NCBI GenBank assembly: GCA_026225945.1
Contig: JAMJFZ010002475.1
Location: 2,376,001-2,440,000, forward strand
Length of the DNA: 64,000 nt
Direction: 5' to 3'
From: Cricetomys ansorgei
Lineage: Eukaryota > Chordata > Mammalia > Rodentia > Nesomyidae
Shown: positions 23,925-35,065 of the stretch, piece by piece
Position numbering within the stretch: position 1 is the stretch's first letter
How the letters are laid out: each line of letters starts with the position of its first letter
Made by a program: the position numbers and the translations under genes
The notes under the pieces: generated by a model
Told to the model about the DNA's origin: nothing
The model's database searches: none
What the model saw: the letters and a program-made list of their open reading frames with translations, nothing else

Positions 23925-25480
23925 ATCTTTCAATGCCGCTTCACGTTCCCGGAGCAATGTCACAGCTCTCTCCTGCCAAAGAAGAAAACGCCAGACCCAG
24001 AAGGGCCTGGTTCTGGAAAGCGCAGGTCCAACCCATGGTGGGGAGTGGGAGTAGGTAACCATGAGCAAATATCTTCTGCTTGGATCCAAAGTCATTATAG
24101 ATGGCAGAGAGCAGCAGGACAGAGCCCTCCGGGGAACAGGGGTGGGAGAGGCAGAGAGTTGGATTGGGGAGGGGGGTGTTGAAGGATGCGCAGCTGGACT
24201 GGGAACTGGCCAAACTCTGTCCATTTGAATGATCAGGACCTTGGGATACACCTGAGCACATCTTTGAGGAACAATTCCACCTATGCTTTTCCCTATAGGG
24301 AGATCGAGGTGCAGAGATGGGCTCTGGAAGCAGTCAGGAGGACCCCATTAATTTGTGCTCATCTAGCTCTGCCCAAACAGTAAGGTTATGGATGCCCTGG
24401 TTTTACCGGAGAACTAGTGTATCCAGCCTCCATTGGAGGAGCTACAGGAACAGAACAGGACTTCAAGGCTGAGCCTCTGGTCTAGGACCAAACTGGACCC
24501 TTCTCTTTCCCTAGGAGCCAGGTAAAGCTCCTACCTCACCAATGGGAGTTTATTTTGAGAGGACTTCTAAGAGTCAATATTATCAAAACCAGAACCCCCA
24601 AAGCCCAAGTAAGCTATTCCTTAATGTCCTCTCAAGTAGCCTCAGGGACCCTTGTGGTTGCCAGGGGAAACACAGAGAAGTGTGTATCCCGGAATTAAAG
24701 GATCAGCTCAAGTCAGCCCTCTTGTATTGAAGGGGACTGGCCGCTGGACCCAAGTGGCATTTCAGCTGACAGCCTATTTTCAAAAACAGACCACATAAAA
24801 GGAAACTCTTCTCCTCCAGGAGAAGTGGGGGCTCCAGGACCCCCATTACCTTGTGTTCTGATCCTGCTTCAATCCACTGCAAGCTGACCCTGCTCCCACC
24901 GTGGGGGGTCTAGCCAAAGTCGGCAGCATCTTGCAACCAGGACCCTGTGTGTCCCATCTCTACTCTGGAACCCTCTTTTGTGAATGACCGATCTGTCTCC
25001 TGTGGACCCCTCTCCCCAGCCCCTTCCTACCTGGGCACGTCTCTGTTTTCTCTGCCCCAAACCGTGTCTCTAACCACCCCAGTCTGTTTTAAGTGCTCCT
25101 TAAATGTCTCCAGGCAACAATGAACACAAGTCCTTCAGAAAATGTTTCAGAAAAGTAGATGGAAGGAACATTTTTCAACCCTTTCTGTCATGATGCTTGC
25201 TGACCTTGAAATCACAAGAAAACGATGGCCCAACAATTTGCTCTGAATAGGGACAGGGGGGATGCAGCAAACAGTTAGCAAATCAAATGTAGCAACACAG
25301 TAAAAAGTACTGCACATCAGGATTAACTGGGATTTACGTATCCTAGGAAGGGATATGAAAAACCAACCAATAAGAAAGAAAAAAAATCAATGTACAAATC
25401 GCATGAAAAACTAATCAACGAAACAAACGTCAGAAAGAAAATTTCACAAAACCTGAAACCCGTTCATGGTTAAAAAAAAA
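23925..25480. other. Intergenic sequence downstream of RSPH14
   Basis: No exon, SINE or known element is recognised. Open frames are short and without family resemblance. Confidence 0.5.
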
Positions 25481-25484
25481 ACCC

Positions 25485-25935
25485 AAAAGTAAAACAACAA
25501 ACTGCTAGGAATCTAGAAACAGAGGGAAACTTCCTCTACCTAATAAAGAAACACCTGCAAAATTTCAACATTAAACATGAATTCCAAAATTCACGTTTGG
25601 TGATCACTTATTCCTTGAGACGAGGAACAGGACAAGTCTGCTCTTGCCATTTTGGTTCAGCGTTGTCCTGGAGGTTCTAGCTAGGGCATGCAGGCAAGAA
25701 AAGAAATAAGGGGCATCCTGTTTTTTTTTTTTTTTTTAAAGAGCTATTTTTATTCAGCGGTCATACCATCAATATAAGAAAAACACTTTAAAATGACTAG
25801 AACTAACAAGTCCATCGGCGTGGAGGCGTCAACACGCAATTAATTCTATTTCTCTACACTCGCAGTGAAGCATAGGAAAATGGAACTAAGGAATTTTTAC
25901 TCATAGGAGCATCAAAGAATAAAGCAAGCAGGATA
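25485..25935 (+). repeat. L1 LINE fragment (ORF2 region), first part
   Basis: The text AACTTCCTCTACCTAATAAA, then CTGGAGGTTCTAGCTAGGGC and AACTAACAAGTCC matches the reverse-transcriptase part of rodent L1 ORF2 in sense. It is riddled with stops and indels and has an inserted poly(T) at about 25722. It continues after the nested element at about 26345. Confidence 0.8.
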
Positions 25936-25939
25936 AATA

Positions 25940-26342
25940 CCGGCAGGCGAGTTTATTTCGACAGTGCCAGGGTCGTTTGAGAAGAGGAAACCTCAATTGA
26001 GAAAATGCCCTCACCTGACTGACCTGTGGGCTGTTTTGTTGTTGTTTTGTTTGTTTGTTTTTGGTGTGAGAGGACCCACCTTACTGGGAGCAATTCCACC
26101 CCAAAGCTGGTGATGGTCCTGGATGATGAGAGAAAGCAGGCTACGTAAGTCATAAGAAGCAAGCAGCACTCTTCTGCGGCCTCTGACTCTGTTCCTGCCT
26201 GCCGGTTCCTGCTCTGAGTTCCTGCCTTGACTTCCCTGGGTAGAGATTGCAGGCTGTAAGCTGAAATAAACTCTTTTCTCCCCAAGTTGCTTCGATCTTT
26301 TTTTTTTTTTTTTTAGTCTCACCCATAAAAATCCTAAGACAA
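25940..26342 (+). mobile_element. LTR-like medium-reiterated rodent element nested in L1
   Basis: Hallmarks are GAGGAAACCTCAATTGAGAA, GGTTCCTGCTCTGAGTTCCT and an AATAAA-type signal just before CTCCCCAAGTTGCTT and a CCTAAGACA end. The same family recurs at 29.7, 32.3, 44.8 and 62.05 kb. I think of it as MaLR/RMER-like, but the exact family name is uncertain. An internal TTGTTTTG-rich segment looks like a local expansion. L1 sequence flanks it on both sides. Confidence 0.72.
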
Positions 26343-26440
26343 AACCCTAACAAAAGAAATGCGAGACCTAGGCACTGAAAATTAAGTGTAGTTGAAAGAA
26401 CTCAAACACCTGAGAAAACAGGAAGGCATCCTGTATCCCT
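26343..26440 (+). repeat. L1 ORF2 fragment, continuation after the nested element
   Basis: AATGCGAGACCTAGGCACTG and GAAAACAGGAAGGCATCCTG match the L1 ORF2 text that follows the piece ending near 25935. This shows that the LTR-like element inserted into a pre-existing L1. Confidence 0.65.
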
Positions 26441-26559
26441 GTAATAGACTAGATGCTTCCTGGCAGTAATACCCCTGGGCAGTTCATGCTACATGTTAGA
26501 AATGGGGCTCCTGTTTCCCCCAGGTCTGTCCTTTATCCTGTGAAGCCTACTCTAAAAAT

Positions 26560-26990
26560 GGATGTGGTTTTCTCCCGTATTCTCATGGGAGACGGTCGCC
26601 CTGGGCCCTCTGTGACGGTTGATGTCATGTGACAAGCTCTAGAAGCCACCCAGGAGGAACCCTCCAGGCACACCTGTGAAGGATCATCTAGATTAGCCCG
26701 TCTGCGAGGGATCATCTTGACTGGTTACACTGAGCTGGCTAGACTCACCTTAAAAGTGTGGTTGGTACCATTTCCCCATCTTGGGTCCCGGGCTGAATAG
26801 AAAGTAGCAACCTGGCCCAGCACGGACGCCCGTCACTCCGCTCCTTGGCTGTGGCTGCAGTGTGACCTCAGCCGCCACAAGCTACTTTCACGATGGCGGC
26901 TTCCAGGCTGCCTCGGACTGTAACCTTGCATGACAAGTCAAAATAAACTCTTCCCTGAAGTCTCTTCGATTAAGTATTTTATCCCAGCAA
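26560..26990 (+). mobile_element. Second type of LTR-like medium-reiterated element
   Basis: Key pieces are GTGAAGGATCATCTAGATTA, CCGGGCTGAATAGAAAG, TGTGACCTCAGCCGCC and CAAAATAAACTCTTCCCTG, followed by TATTTTATCCCAGCAACCTG. This is the pattern of a common mammalian/rodent LTR-like repeat that ends in a poly(A) signal. The family name is uncertain. Confidence 0.6.
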
Positions 26991-28230
26991 CCTGGAAGGC
27001 TACTAAGATCCCCTCCCTCCAAAATTCTTCTCTTTGCCTTTGCACCAGTCTCCCAGGGGGACGTTCCTGCGTCCCTTTCCCTTCCCAGGGGCACTCAGCA
27101 GGTAGGATCTTACACTGCCCAGCTCCAGCTGGTTTAGGGTTTAGGGTTCCAAAGCGCACAAGGCCTTCTGGTTGGGTTTCAAAATCTCTACCACCCTTCG
27201 TCCTCGTTCAGTCAGGCTCAGATACGCCTTTCCCTCCGGCCTCCAGACTCCCGTTGTCCCTTCTCTTACCAACAAGTCGACTCCTCCGTAGGGACTCTGG
27301 GTCTGGGTGAGACACCCCGCTGGACATTCCTCTGGTGGGCAGGATCCCTCGTGTGTAAACCTGTGGACTACAGAGGCTCCTTGTTTTTCTCCCCGAGATA
27401 AGCAGCTAAGCAGACCCTCTCTGCACAGTGGTTCTGCATCTTCCGAGTGGAAAGGTATGAAGGGCATACGAAGGGCATGAAAACAGCCCACGAAAAGTGA
27501 GCTATGGTCCGTCACTGTTGTCAGCTGATCTCTCCGTAGGCTACAAGGTCTTACTTAGAGAAATTCCTGTATGCTATTTCTTTGGGAGCAAAACACAGTG
27601 GTGGTAACACAGCAAATAACCCAGAACTTTCAGCTAAAGCATTAAGGAAAGGCTAGGGGGCTGGTTCTTTGAGTATGCCTTGAGAGTGTGATTTTCATGG
27701 ATACTGGGTGGGTTTCCCCCAAGGTGCTTGAAGGCACTTGAAACTACCCTTAAGACCTCTGTCATTTGCTTTTGGTGTAAGAAGGAAGAAGGAGGAGAGG
27801 TTAGTTAGTCCCATTAGAGACAGCCCAGAAATGCGTATACCTGATGGCTGGTTTAACACCCGACTGGGGAGAGTTTCCTTTCTACCCACCCTCCAGAAAT
27901 CAGTGTGGGAGACACTAGTCAGTTGTGAATAGCGGGGGCAGATCAAATCCACTCTAACCCTAGGAACTGAAACTTCCACCCCGTGGCAGCCATTGCCCCT
28001 GTTCTGAATGGTCATCAGCACCTGGGGGCCCCAGCATCTGTGACTTTAGTGTCCCGGCAAGGGGGTGGGGCTGGGCTTACAGCAGATATCTTTGACAGCA
28101 GGACAGCCTCCGACAACGGAGAACAATAAAGCAACAGAGGGGTGGGCATAGGAAAAAAATACCTATGGTCTGGTAAACACAAGCAAAAAGTGCCAAACAC
28201 ATCAGAGATTAAGAAGCCAAAATTGAATTT
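26991..28230. other. Intergenic sequence without recognised features
   Basis: I see no gene, SINE or L1. A GGTTTAGGGTTTAGGGTTCC piece near 27132 resembles two telomere-like TTTAGGG units, but it is too short to mean anything. Confidence 0.45.
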
Positions 28231-28233
28231 AAA

Positions 28234-28313
28234 GTGAAAGTCGTCGCTTACGAAGCAGAGCCATTTGGAGAAAATGACTCATCTCGGAGAGGAGCAGCTG
28301 TTCGCATTTGCAT
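28234..28313. promoter_or_regulatory. Candidate enhancer: cluster of transcription-factor-like sites
   Basis: Within 80 nt lie GTGAAAGT (28234-28241, IRF-like), the palindromic AP-1/NF-E2 core ATGACTCAT (28274-28282), the E-box CAGCTG (28295-28300) and a perfect octamer ATTTGCAT (28306-28313). Motif density is suggestive only. It lies 4.4 kb past the RSPH14 end. Confidence 0.35.
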
Positions 28314-28552
28314 AGCCTTCTTAATCGTGAATGGACTTTGTCCCCGGTGCGCGTGCAGTAGTCCGCAGCTGGCTGCACCTGCGAGACTACGACACCGAGG
28401 GGCTGTTTTCACTGGCGCCGTCCTCGACCCTGTATTGCTGGGTATCCTTGGAGGAAACTCCTCATCCCCTTCACTAAAGGCAGCAGTCTGTCAAAGGCCC
28501 AGCTCCTAGCTCCAGCTGAGCAGTGTCAGGCAGAGTAGACACCGCCAGCAAC

Positions 28553-28577
28553 ACAACAACAACAACAACACAAACAA
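28553..28577 (+). repeat. (AAC)n microsatellite
   Basis: About six AAC units with flanking near-matches. Confidence 0.9.
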
Positions 28578-28829
28578 GAGGCTCCTTCTTGCAATTCCCA
28601 CTCTCCAAATATGTCACCGTTCTATACCTTTCTGACTGCATCCCTGGGAGCTAGGAGGACCTCTCTGTACCCCTCAACGTGGCACGGTGTTTTGGATTCT
28701 CTTCAGTCACCCCATCCTCTTGGTGGCCAGCTGTTACTAAAACCCCTTGCTGGGGGAGACATCGGCAACATCTATCTCTTCTCCTAAGGCTTCAGTGACA
28801 AACCCAGGCTGCTCCTCTTTCTTACTCTG

Positions 28830-29340
28830 ACAGACCCCAGCCAGCACCAACAGCTAGCAAAGCTCCTCCAGTGCTGCCATGTCTTATGACACGTAGCCCC
28901 TGTGAAAATCCTGCCTCTCCGAGGTATGTGGTCTGGTTAATGTTCATCTGACCGCTGCAGCTGGAGAACCCCGGGCTGGACTTCCTCTCTCCCTGTATGA
29001 CCTTATAAAGGTCTCTTCCCTGGCCCCTGTGAGACCTCTGCTTATGCGAAGGAGGCTTCCTCAAGACTTTGGCCCCAGCTAATAACATGCGACCGACCAC
29101 CCATATCTGGTTGTGAGCCCCCACATGTAAATAGAACTCTCCTGGTGTCACTGCCATGTTACTGTCAATGACATACCACCACGTAAGGCATTTCCCCCTT
29201 TCCCTCTACCATATGTATCTCCCCTTTGCTTCAATAAATCGAGCTGTTCACTGACACTGCCTGCCTCCCAAAAAGTCTGTCTTTGTCCACTTTCAGACCG
29301 CCACCCAAGTCCTGCTCAGACCCTGGACGGTTCCTGGCTA
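28830..29340 (+). mobile_element. Possible solo LTR (endogenous retrovirus type)
   Basis: TATAAA at 29004-29009 is followed about 230 nt later by AATAAA at 29233-29238 in a CTTTGCTTCAATAAATCGAG context, an LTR-like R/U5 arrangement. The downstream CCCTGGACGGTTCCTGGCTA is also LTR-like. No retroviral coding region is seen beside it. Family and exact ends are not determined. Confidence 0.45.
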
Positions 29341-29699
29341 CGCATCCCTCCTTGAGGCTGGGCCAGCGCTCAATGGCTTGAGAGTACTCATCTGAGGGGG
29401 CAGTGTCTACTACAGATCTCTCACTGGCTACCTGAGTGCTAAGTGCTTCTGTGTCCCCGGCTCTAAAGCTCGGCTAGTAATTAAACCTATTCCATATCAT
29501 TTTGGCAATACCTGGTACACTGTGGGCACAAAGAGGTCCAGTTTTACCCACGTGGAGGAGAGCTGGTAGCGGAGGATGTTGGGTCTCTGTGGTCTCCAGG
29601 ACATAACATCCTGTGCCCAGGATAGGTGACTCTCACTTCTCAGAAATCTATAGGATAGTCCTACCAGGGGATATCTTGGAGATCTCGAGAAGGTTGACC

Positions 29700-30060
29700 A
29701 AAAACAAGTTAGGGAGGAAAGGATTTATTTGATCTACACTTCCACATCATAGTCCACCATGGAATGAAGTCAGGGCAGGAACTCAAGCCGGGAAGGAACC
29801 TGGAGGCAGGAGCTGATGTGGAGGCCATGAAGGGGTGCTGCTTACTGGATAGCTCCCCATGGCTTGCTCAGGATGCTTTTTTACAGAACCCAGAACCACC
29901 AGCCAAGGAATGGCACTGCCTACAGTGGGCTGGGCCCTCCCCCATCAGTCACTAATTAAGAAAATGCCCTACAGGTTTGCCTACAGCTCCAATCCTAAAG
30001 ACTCCTTCCTCTCCTATGACTCAAGCTTGTGTCAAGTTGACATAAAACCAGCCAGCACAG
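29700..30060 (-). mobile_element. LTR-like medium-reiterated rodent element
   Basis: In reverse it begins TGTGCTGGCTGGTTTTATGT and CAACTTGACACAAGCTTGAG, then holds CATTTTCTTAATTAGTGACT, GCCCAGCCCACTGTAGGC and AAGCAGCACCCC. It is the same family as the copies at 25.94, 32.28, 44.8 and 62.05 kb. Confidence 0.8.
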
Positions 30061-31199
30061 GACCACAGAGCTCCAGCTTCTTCCATAGTCTCTTTCCTTC
30101 TCCCTCCCTGTCTCCTTCAAATCCGTAGCCTCTCCCCAACTATGCCCCGGGGGCCCAAGAGTAATCTCATTACAGCCTTTATCCAGTGTTTGCGTCAGGG
30201 CTGGTGAGAGGCTCAGGTCACTTCTATTCCCTGGCCCCCCGTGACCTCACACGCACCTTTTCTGACCCTGCCTGCTAAAACAAGTTCTCTGGATGCCCCA
30301 TGGCTCAGCTTCTGTCACGGACACGCTTTTTGTTCAGATTGAAAGTCAGTTCTTGAGACATGCTTCGGTGGTGCTCTCTTAGGGTGAGATTGCTCGCTCC
30401 CCTCTCTCTGCCCACCTGTCCCCGTTCCCTGCTGGAGAGGGTCGTCTCCCACCTCCTTCCGTGGAGAGTCTGGTTGGACTCCTGCATCACCCCACTCCGC
30501 ACCCCCCACCCCCAAGCACAGGCCACCAGTCCGCTCCGCTGGAGGCGTGTCTACACAAGGCTAAACCGGAGAGCGGAAGCTCGGGCCTCAACCTTCTTCC
30601 CCTATCAGTGCTTTCCTGGGTGGGATCACCTGACCCTCTAAAATATTTCTACAGCACCACATCCTTGGGACTTCTCTGCCCTATTGCTGGTACCTCCTCA
30701 TCATCTGGCTCTCTCATGCTTTGGTCCAACCTTCCCCGCCCCGCCCCTGACACTAGCTTCAGAGTCCACCCAGTGTACCAGCTACCCTCTCCCACGTCCC
30801 TCCTGCATCCCCACCCTGTTCTCCCTGGATAATTATGACCTCATGGCTTCCTGTATGCTCTAACAGCCCCAGGAACCATCATGGAGGAATGAAAGCCAGA
30901 GCTACCGCCTGGAAGAATGTTTCTGAGGGTGAGGGTGGCAGGACAGACGGGGGTGCCCAGCTCACATGGCGCCTCGGAGAACTCTACACAGGGCTGCTTA
31001 CCAGGGCCATGAATCTTCCTTCTTACCTGGCTGTACTGAGAGGGCGAGACTATCTTCTTCTTAATTTCTGGGCTCACGGTGCCATCACCTCTCTGCCGCT
31101 AAAACTCCAGATTAGGCCCAGATGGGGTGTAGAGGAAGCAGGGCACATCACTAAGGGACCCTGGTCACCATCCATCTAGCACCGTGGCCCGCAGATGGG

Positions 31200-31368
31200 T
31201 GACATTTTCAAACAAAATTTATTTGTCAAGAAACATTTCTTTTCCCTGGTCCCCCTCCCTACCCGCTTCTCCACCGCTTCCCTACCCCCTTGTACCCTTC
31301 CATCTAAACAATTGCTCTTCCTTACGTGTCACACGAGCACTATTGTACCTATGGTCTCCATGCCCACC

Positions 31369-31411
<43 letters not shown>

Positions 31412-31755
31412 ACACACACACTAAAAGCTAAGCTCTGCACCCGAGAGGAAACACGCGGTATCTGTCTGAGTCTGTATTATATGTAACATGTGCCGGATTC
31501 ATCTATCTTCTCGCACATTTCATTTTTATTTAGCACCGAATAAGTCCCGCTATGTGTATATACCCGGCTGTCATTATCCATCCCCCTATCTGTCGGTAGA
31601 CATTGAGGCTGGGTTCCATCTCCTTGTTATTACAAAAAAGGTATCAGTAAATGAGGTTCTGCAGGTACTTCTAGGTAGGATCTAGAGTTTTGGGTGTATG
31701 CTCAGGGGTTGGTAGAGTTGGCTTGTATGGTAGTTTTATTTATTTTTAATTTAAT
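31200..31755 (-). repeat. L1 LINE 3' region, antisense
   Basis: AGGAAACACGCGGTATCTGT, CATTTTTATTTAGCACCGAA, GACATTGAGGCTGGGTTCCA and TTTTGGGTGTATGCTCAGGG follow the antisense of the rodent L1 3' end and late ORF2. A CA microsatellite lies inside it at 31373-31421. The L1 continues after a B1 insertion. Confidence 0.75.
31373..31421 (+). repeat. (CA)n microsatellite
   Basis: About 48 nt of CA with a single TA interruption. Confidence 0.96.
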
Positions 31756-31757
31756 AA

Positions 31758-31911
31758 GATTTTTTTTTTTTTGAGACAGAGTTTCTGTGTTGTAACCCTG
31801 GCTGTCCTGGAACTCACACTGTAGACCAGGTTGGTCTCGAACTCACAGAGATCCGCCTGCCTCTGCCTCCCGAGTGCTGGGACTAAAGGCGTGCGCTGCC
31901 ACTGCCCAGCT
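31758..31911 (-). repeat. B1 SINE
   Basis: Reverse B1, near full length: GAGACAGAGTTTCTGTGTTG, CCTGGAACTCACACTGTAGA and CGAGTGCTGGGACTAAAGGC. A poly(T) marks its tail side. Confidence 0.95.
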
Positions 31912-31959
31912 TTGTAGTTTTGTTTTTATGTAAAACATTTATTTTACTTATTATTATTG

Positions 31960-32060
31960 TTTTTATTCGAGTGTGTATGCGCACACACAACAATGCAACG
32001 GTGTGCTCACAGAGGTCAGAGGGCAGCTTTGGCTCTCTATACGTGGCCATTGTGTTTCCA
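31960..32060 (-). repeat. SINE tail-like fragment (B3/B4 type)
   Basis: GTGTGCTCACAGAGGTCAGA after a GCACACACAACAATGC run is typical of reversed B3/B4 SINE bodies. Confidence 0.5.
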
Positions 32061-32079
32061 TACGCATTTTTAGGTGTTT

Positions 32080-32278
32080 TTTTTTTTTCCTTCAGTTTTA
32101 TGAAGAATGTCGCTGGAATTTTGATGGGATTTGCATTGAATCTGTGGAGCGCTGGTAACACAGCCATTTTACAGTATTAATTTTGTCAACCCAGGAGCAT
32201 GAGACAGCTTTCTTTCATCCAGTATATTCTTTATGTTTTCAGTGTCTCAGAGTTTTCACCTGAGAGGTCTTTCCACAG
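32080..32278 (-). repeat. L1 ORF2 fragment, antisense, part 1
   Basis: TTTTGATGGGATTTGCATTG and AATCTGTGGAGCGCTGGTAA, then CATGAGACAGCTTTCTTTCA, are the antisense L1 ORF2 text. It breaks off at the LTR-like insertion and resumes near 32695. Confidence 0.82.
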
Positions 32279-32693
32279 TGTGCTGGCCCATTTTTTATGT
32301 CAACTCAACACAAGCTGGAGTCATCCGGGAGGAGGAAACCTCACTCAAGAAATCACTTCCACAAGATCAGGCTGTAGGTAAACCTGTAGGGCATTTTCTT
32401 AATTAGTGACTGATGGGGGAGGAGGGCCCCGCCCACTGTGGGCGGTAGCACCGTTGGGCTGGTGGTTCTCAGTTCTATGAGAAGGCAGGCCTCGAGCCAG
32501 TAAGCAGCACTCCTCCCTGGCCTCTGCATCAGCGCCTGCTCCCAGGTTCCTGCCCTGCATGAGTTCCTGTCCTGACTTCCTTTGGTGACAACTGTGGTGC
32601 GCAAGTGTAAGTGGAAAAAAAAAAACCTTCCCTCATCAAGTGGCTTTTGGTCGTGATGTTTTATTTTTGTAATAGAAACGGTGACTAAGACAG
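32279..32693 (+). mobile_element. LTR-like medium-reiterated rodent element nested in L1
   Basis: It starts TGTGCTGGCCCATTTTTTAT and GTCAACTCAACACAAGCTGG, and ends GTGACTAAGACAG. It splits an antisense L1 ORF2 whose text continues directly on the far side. It belongs to the same family as four other copies in the window. Confidence 0.82.
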
Positions 32694-33010
32694 TTAAGTT
32701 TATTCCTAGGCACTCTTCTTTTTTTTAGGAGTTGTGATTGGGAGATCTTTTTTCCACCTAATCTGTTTTGCGGCAAGTTTGTTACTGTTCTGTGTGAATG
32801 CTCTTGGTTCGTGCGTGTTGGTTTTGCACTCTGCAACTTCACGGAAACTGGTTATTAGACCGAGGAGTTTTCTTGTAGAGTCTCTGAGGTGTTCTAGACA
32901 TAGACTCATGTCAACTGTAGAGAGGGGTGATTTGAGGATAGTTAGACTCTTCCTTCCTATCTTTTGTGCCTTTTATATCATTTTCTTGTCTTATTGCTTT
33001 AGCTAAGACA
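32694..33010 (-). repeat. L1 ORF2 fragment, antisense, part 2
   Basis: TTAAGTTTATTCCTAGGCAC resumes the L1 text broken at 32278. CTCTGCAACTTCACGGAAAC and TGTCTTATTGCTTTAGCTAA are the antisense of the ORF2 reverse-transcriptase region. Confidence 0.82.
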
Positions 33011-33019
33011 GATACTGTA

Positions 33020-34480
33020 ATGGGAGAAAAGGGAAAACCAGGGGCAGGTATTCTAATTGGGGGGAAGGAAGGGAGGGTGATGCAGAGGAAGACAGAGAGG
33101 AAGAGGAAGGAGAAATAAATAGCACTAAAGATGTTTGAAAAAGCCACAGGGAAACATTATTTTATAAGTTTGCTTAAAATACCTCTGTAGCACATGTATA
33201 TAGTCAATATAATCTATCTTAAGTTAGCTTGTAAAATAATATATATTAAAACAGAGCTATGCCACATAGGGTGATAATGCTTCTCCCGAGAGCCACAGAC
33301 TTTCTAACTAAAATCCCATCGCCAGGTGTTGGAAACTTCCCTTTGAGTTGTTGGCCAGGAGACGCCTCAAATCATGTAGGCTATTGGGACTGTCCTTGCT
33401 CACCTGCTAGGGCCATAATGTAAAACCCTATTGCCGAAGACACAATATGCTTAAGACACAGGGCTTGGCGCTGATATAGACACCTCCTCTCTTGAGAACA
33501 TTGTATCATCGTATCCAAAGTTGCTGTGCAACCTGCCAAGGGAGAAAAGCAATCAGTAGTCCTATCTAACTAGGAACCACAACAATGACTGGCTGGGCAG
33601 TGTATCCCCAACAGTTCAGTAGCAGTGCTATTATCTTGGAGGTAACCAGCAGCGGTCTAATTAGACATAAGGCCTCAATAGGAGGGACTTCAAGCCTGAC
33701 ACTGGAATCCCAGCCGACCACCCATAGATGATGAGGTCACAGACCCTAAAGGAGAACCTACGACTGACATTTCCTAAACAGACATGATTTACAACTGTAT
33801 TCTAATACTTATCCTTACACCCAGATATGAGGAGCTCTCACCCCTCCTAAAGAAGCTTCTTTTTGCAACGGGTAGGGGCTACTAGAGAAATCCGCAACTA
33901 GTCAGAATGCAGAGAATAAGTTACTCCAGAGTGCACAGCCCCAATGGGCACGTCTACAACAAAACCCCTCCACACACGTCACGGAACGCCACAGAAGACG
34001 GGACAAAAATTTGTTAAGAGCCAGATAGTGAGATAGTGTCTTCCGGACGCACCAGGGAAGCAGCACCCACTAGATCTCAAAACCACTGTTGCCCAGACAA
34101 GACCTGTGTAATGGTAACACCAGTCGTCATGCCAACGTGGGGAGAGGACATCTCGCGCAAGGCCCCACACCTAGATGAAGAGCGAACAGACAACCAATGG
34201 CTCCTGAGAGAGAGAGAGAGGGAGAGTCAGTCTTCCTAAGGGACACGCCTCTGATGGGCGATCTGATCCCAAGTGGTCAGTCCTAAGCAGGTGGACATAC
34301 GAGCAACACTAAACGGGCTCTGTAGGGGGCACGTGCACATTTGGAATGAAAATAACCATAGAAGATGTCGCGAACTGGAGATGGGGTGGGGGTGGGGTTG
34401 AAGAGGGAAGCGTGAAAAATGATGTGGATACGGTTCTCACGTGTGATATTCTCAAAAATTAGAACTAAAAGGAAAAGAGA
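33020..34480 (+). repeat. L1 (Lx-like) 3' UTR in sense orientation
   Basis: GCAACCTGCCAAGGGAGAAA, TCAGTAGTCCTATCTAACTA, TATTATCTTGGAGGTAACCA, CTAGATGAAGAGCGAACAGA and the final TGATATTCTCAAAAATTAGA follow the long non-coding 3' end typical of old rodent L1 copies. It is moderately diverged and stops just before the AT tract. The subfamily name is from memory only. Confidence 0.65.
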
Positions 34481-34529
34481 AGGGAACTTAATATACCATA
34501 AAAAAGAGTGCTTATTGCATTCCTATGAT

Positions 34530-35065
34530 AGAATTATAATTATATATTATATAAAATTATATTTATACACATATTACAATTATATTACATATAATTATAT
34601 ATACAATATATACATAAAATATATATTCTGTATAATTATAATCACACATAATAATTATATATATAACATATATATTTCTATACATAATATAATTATATGT
34701 ATATTATACATATATATGTATATGTATGTATAATTATAATTGCATTATGTATATAAATATAATCTTATATAATTATTATACATAATTATAATTATATACA
34801 ATATATATTATGTACATATTGTATATATAATTATACATAATATATACATAATATATATAATTATACATAATATCATGTATAATTATACATATGTACATAT
34901 ATATGTGCATATACACATAATATATATAATTATACATGACATCATGTATAATTATATATACAATATGTACATAATATATAATATATAATTATAATTACAT
35001 ATAATAATTATATGATTATATTTATATACATAATATAATTATATATAATAATACATATACATTGC
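34530..35065. repeat. AT-only repetitive tract
   Basis: About 530 nt of almost pure A/T built from recurring ATAATTATA, TATATAC and ACATAATAT blocks. Many blocks are self-complementary and could extrude as cruciforms. It begins right after the L1 3' end, so it may have grown from the L1 tail. Confidence 0.95.

Noticed and set aside
27132..27150. Telomere-like TTTAGGG repeats
   Set aside because: Only about two units, which is within chance. The vertebrate repeat is TTAGGG, not TTTAGGG.
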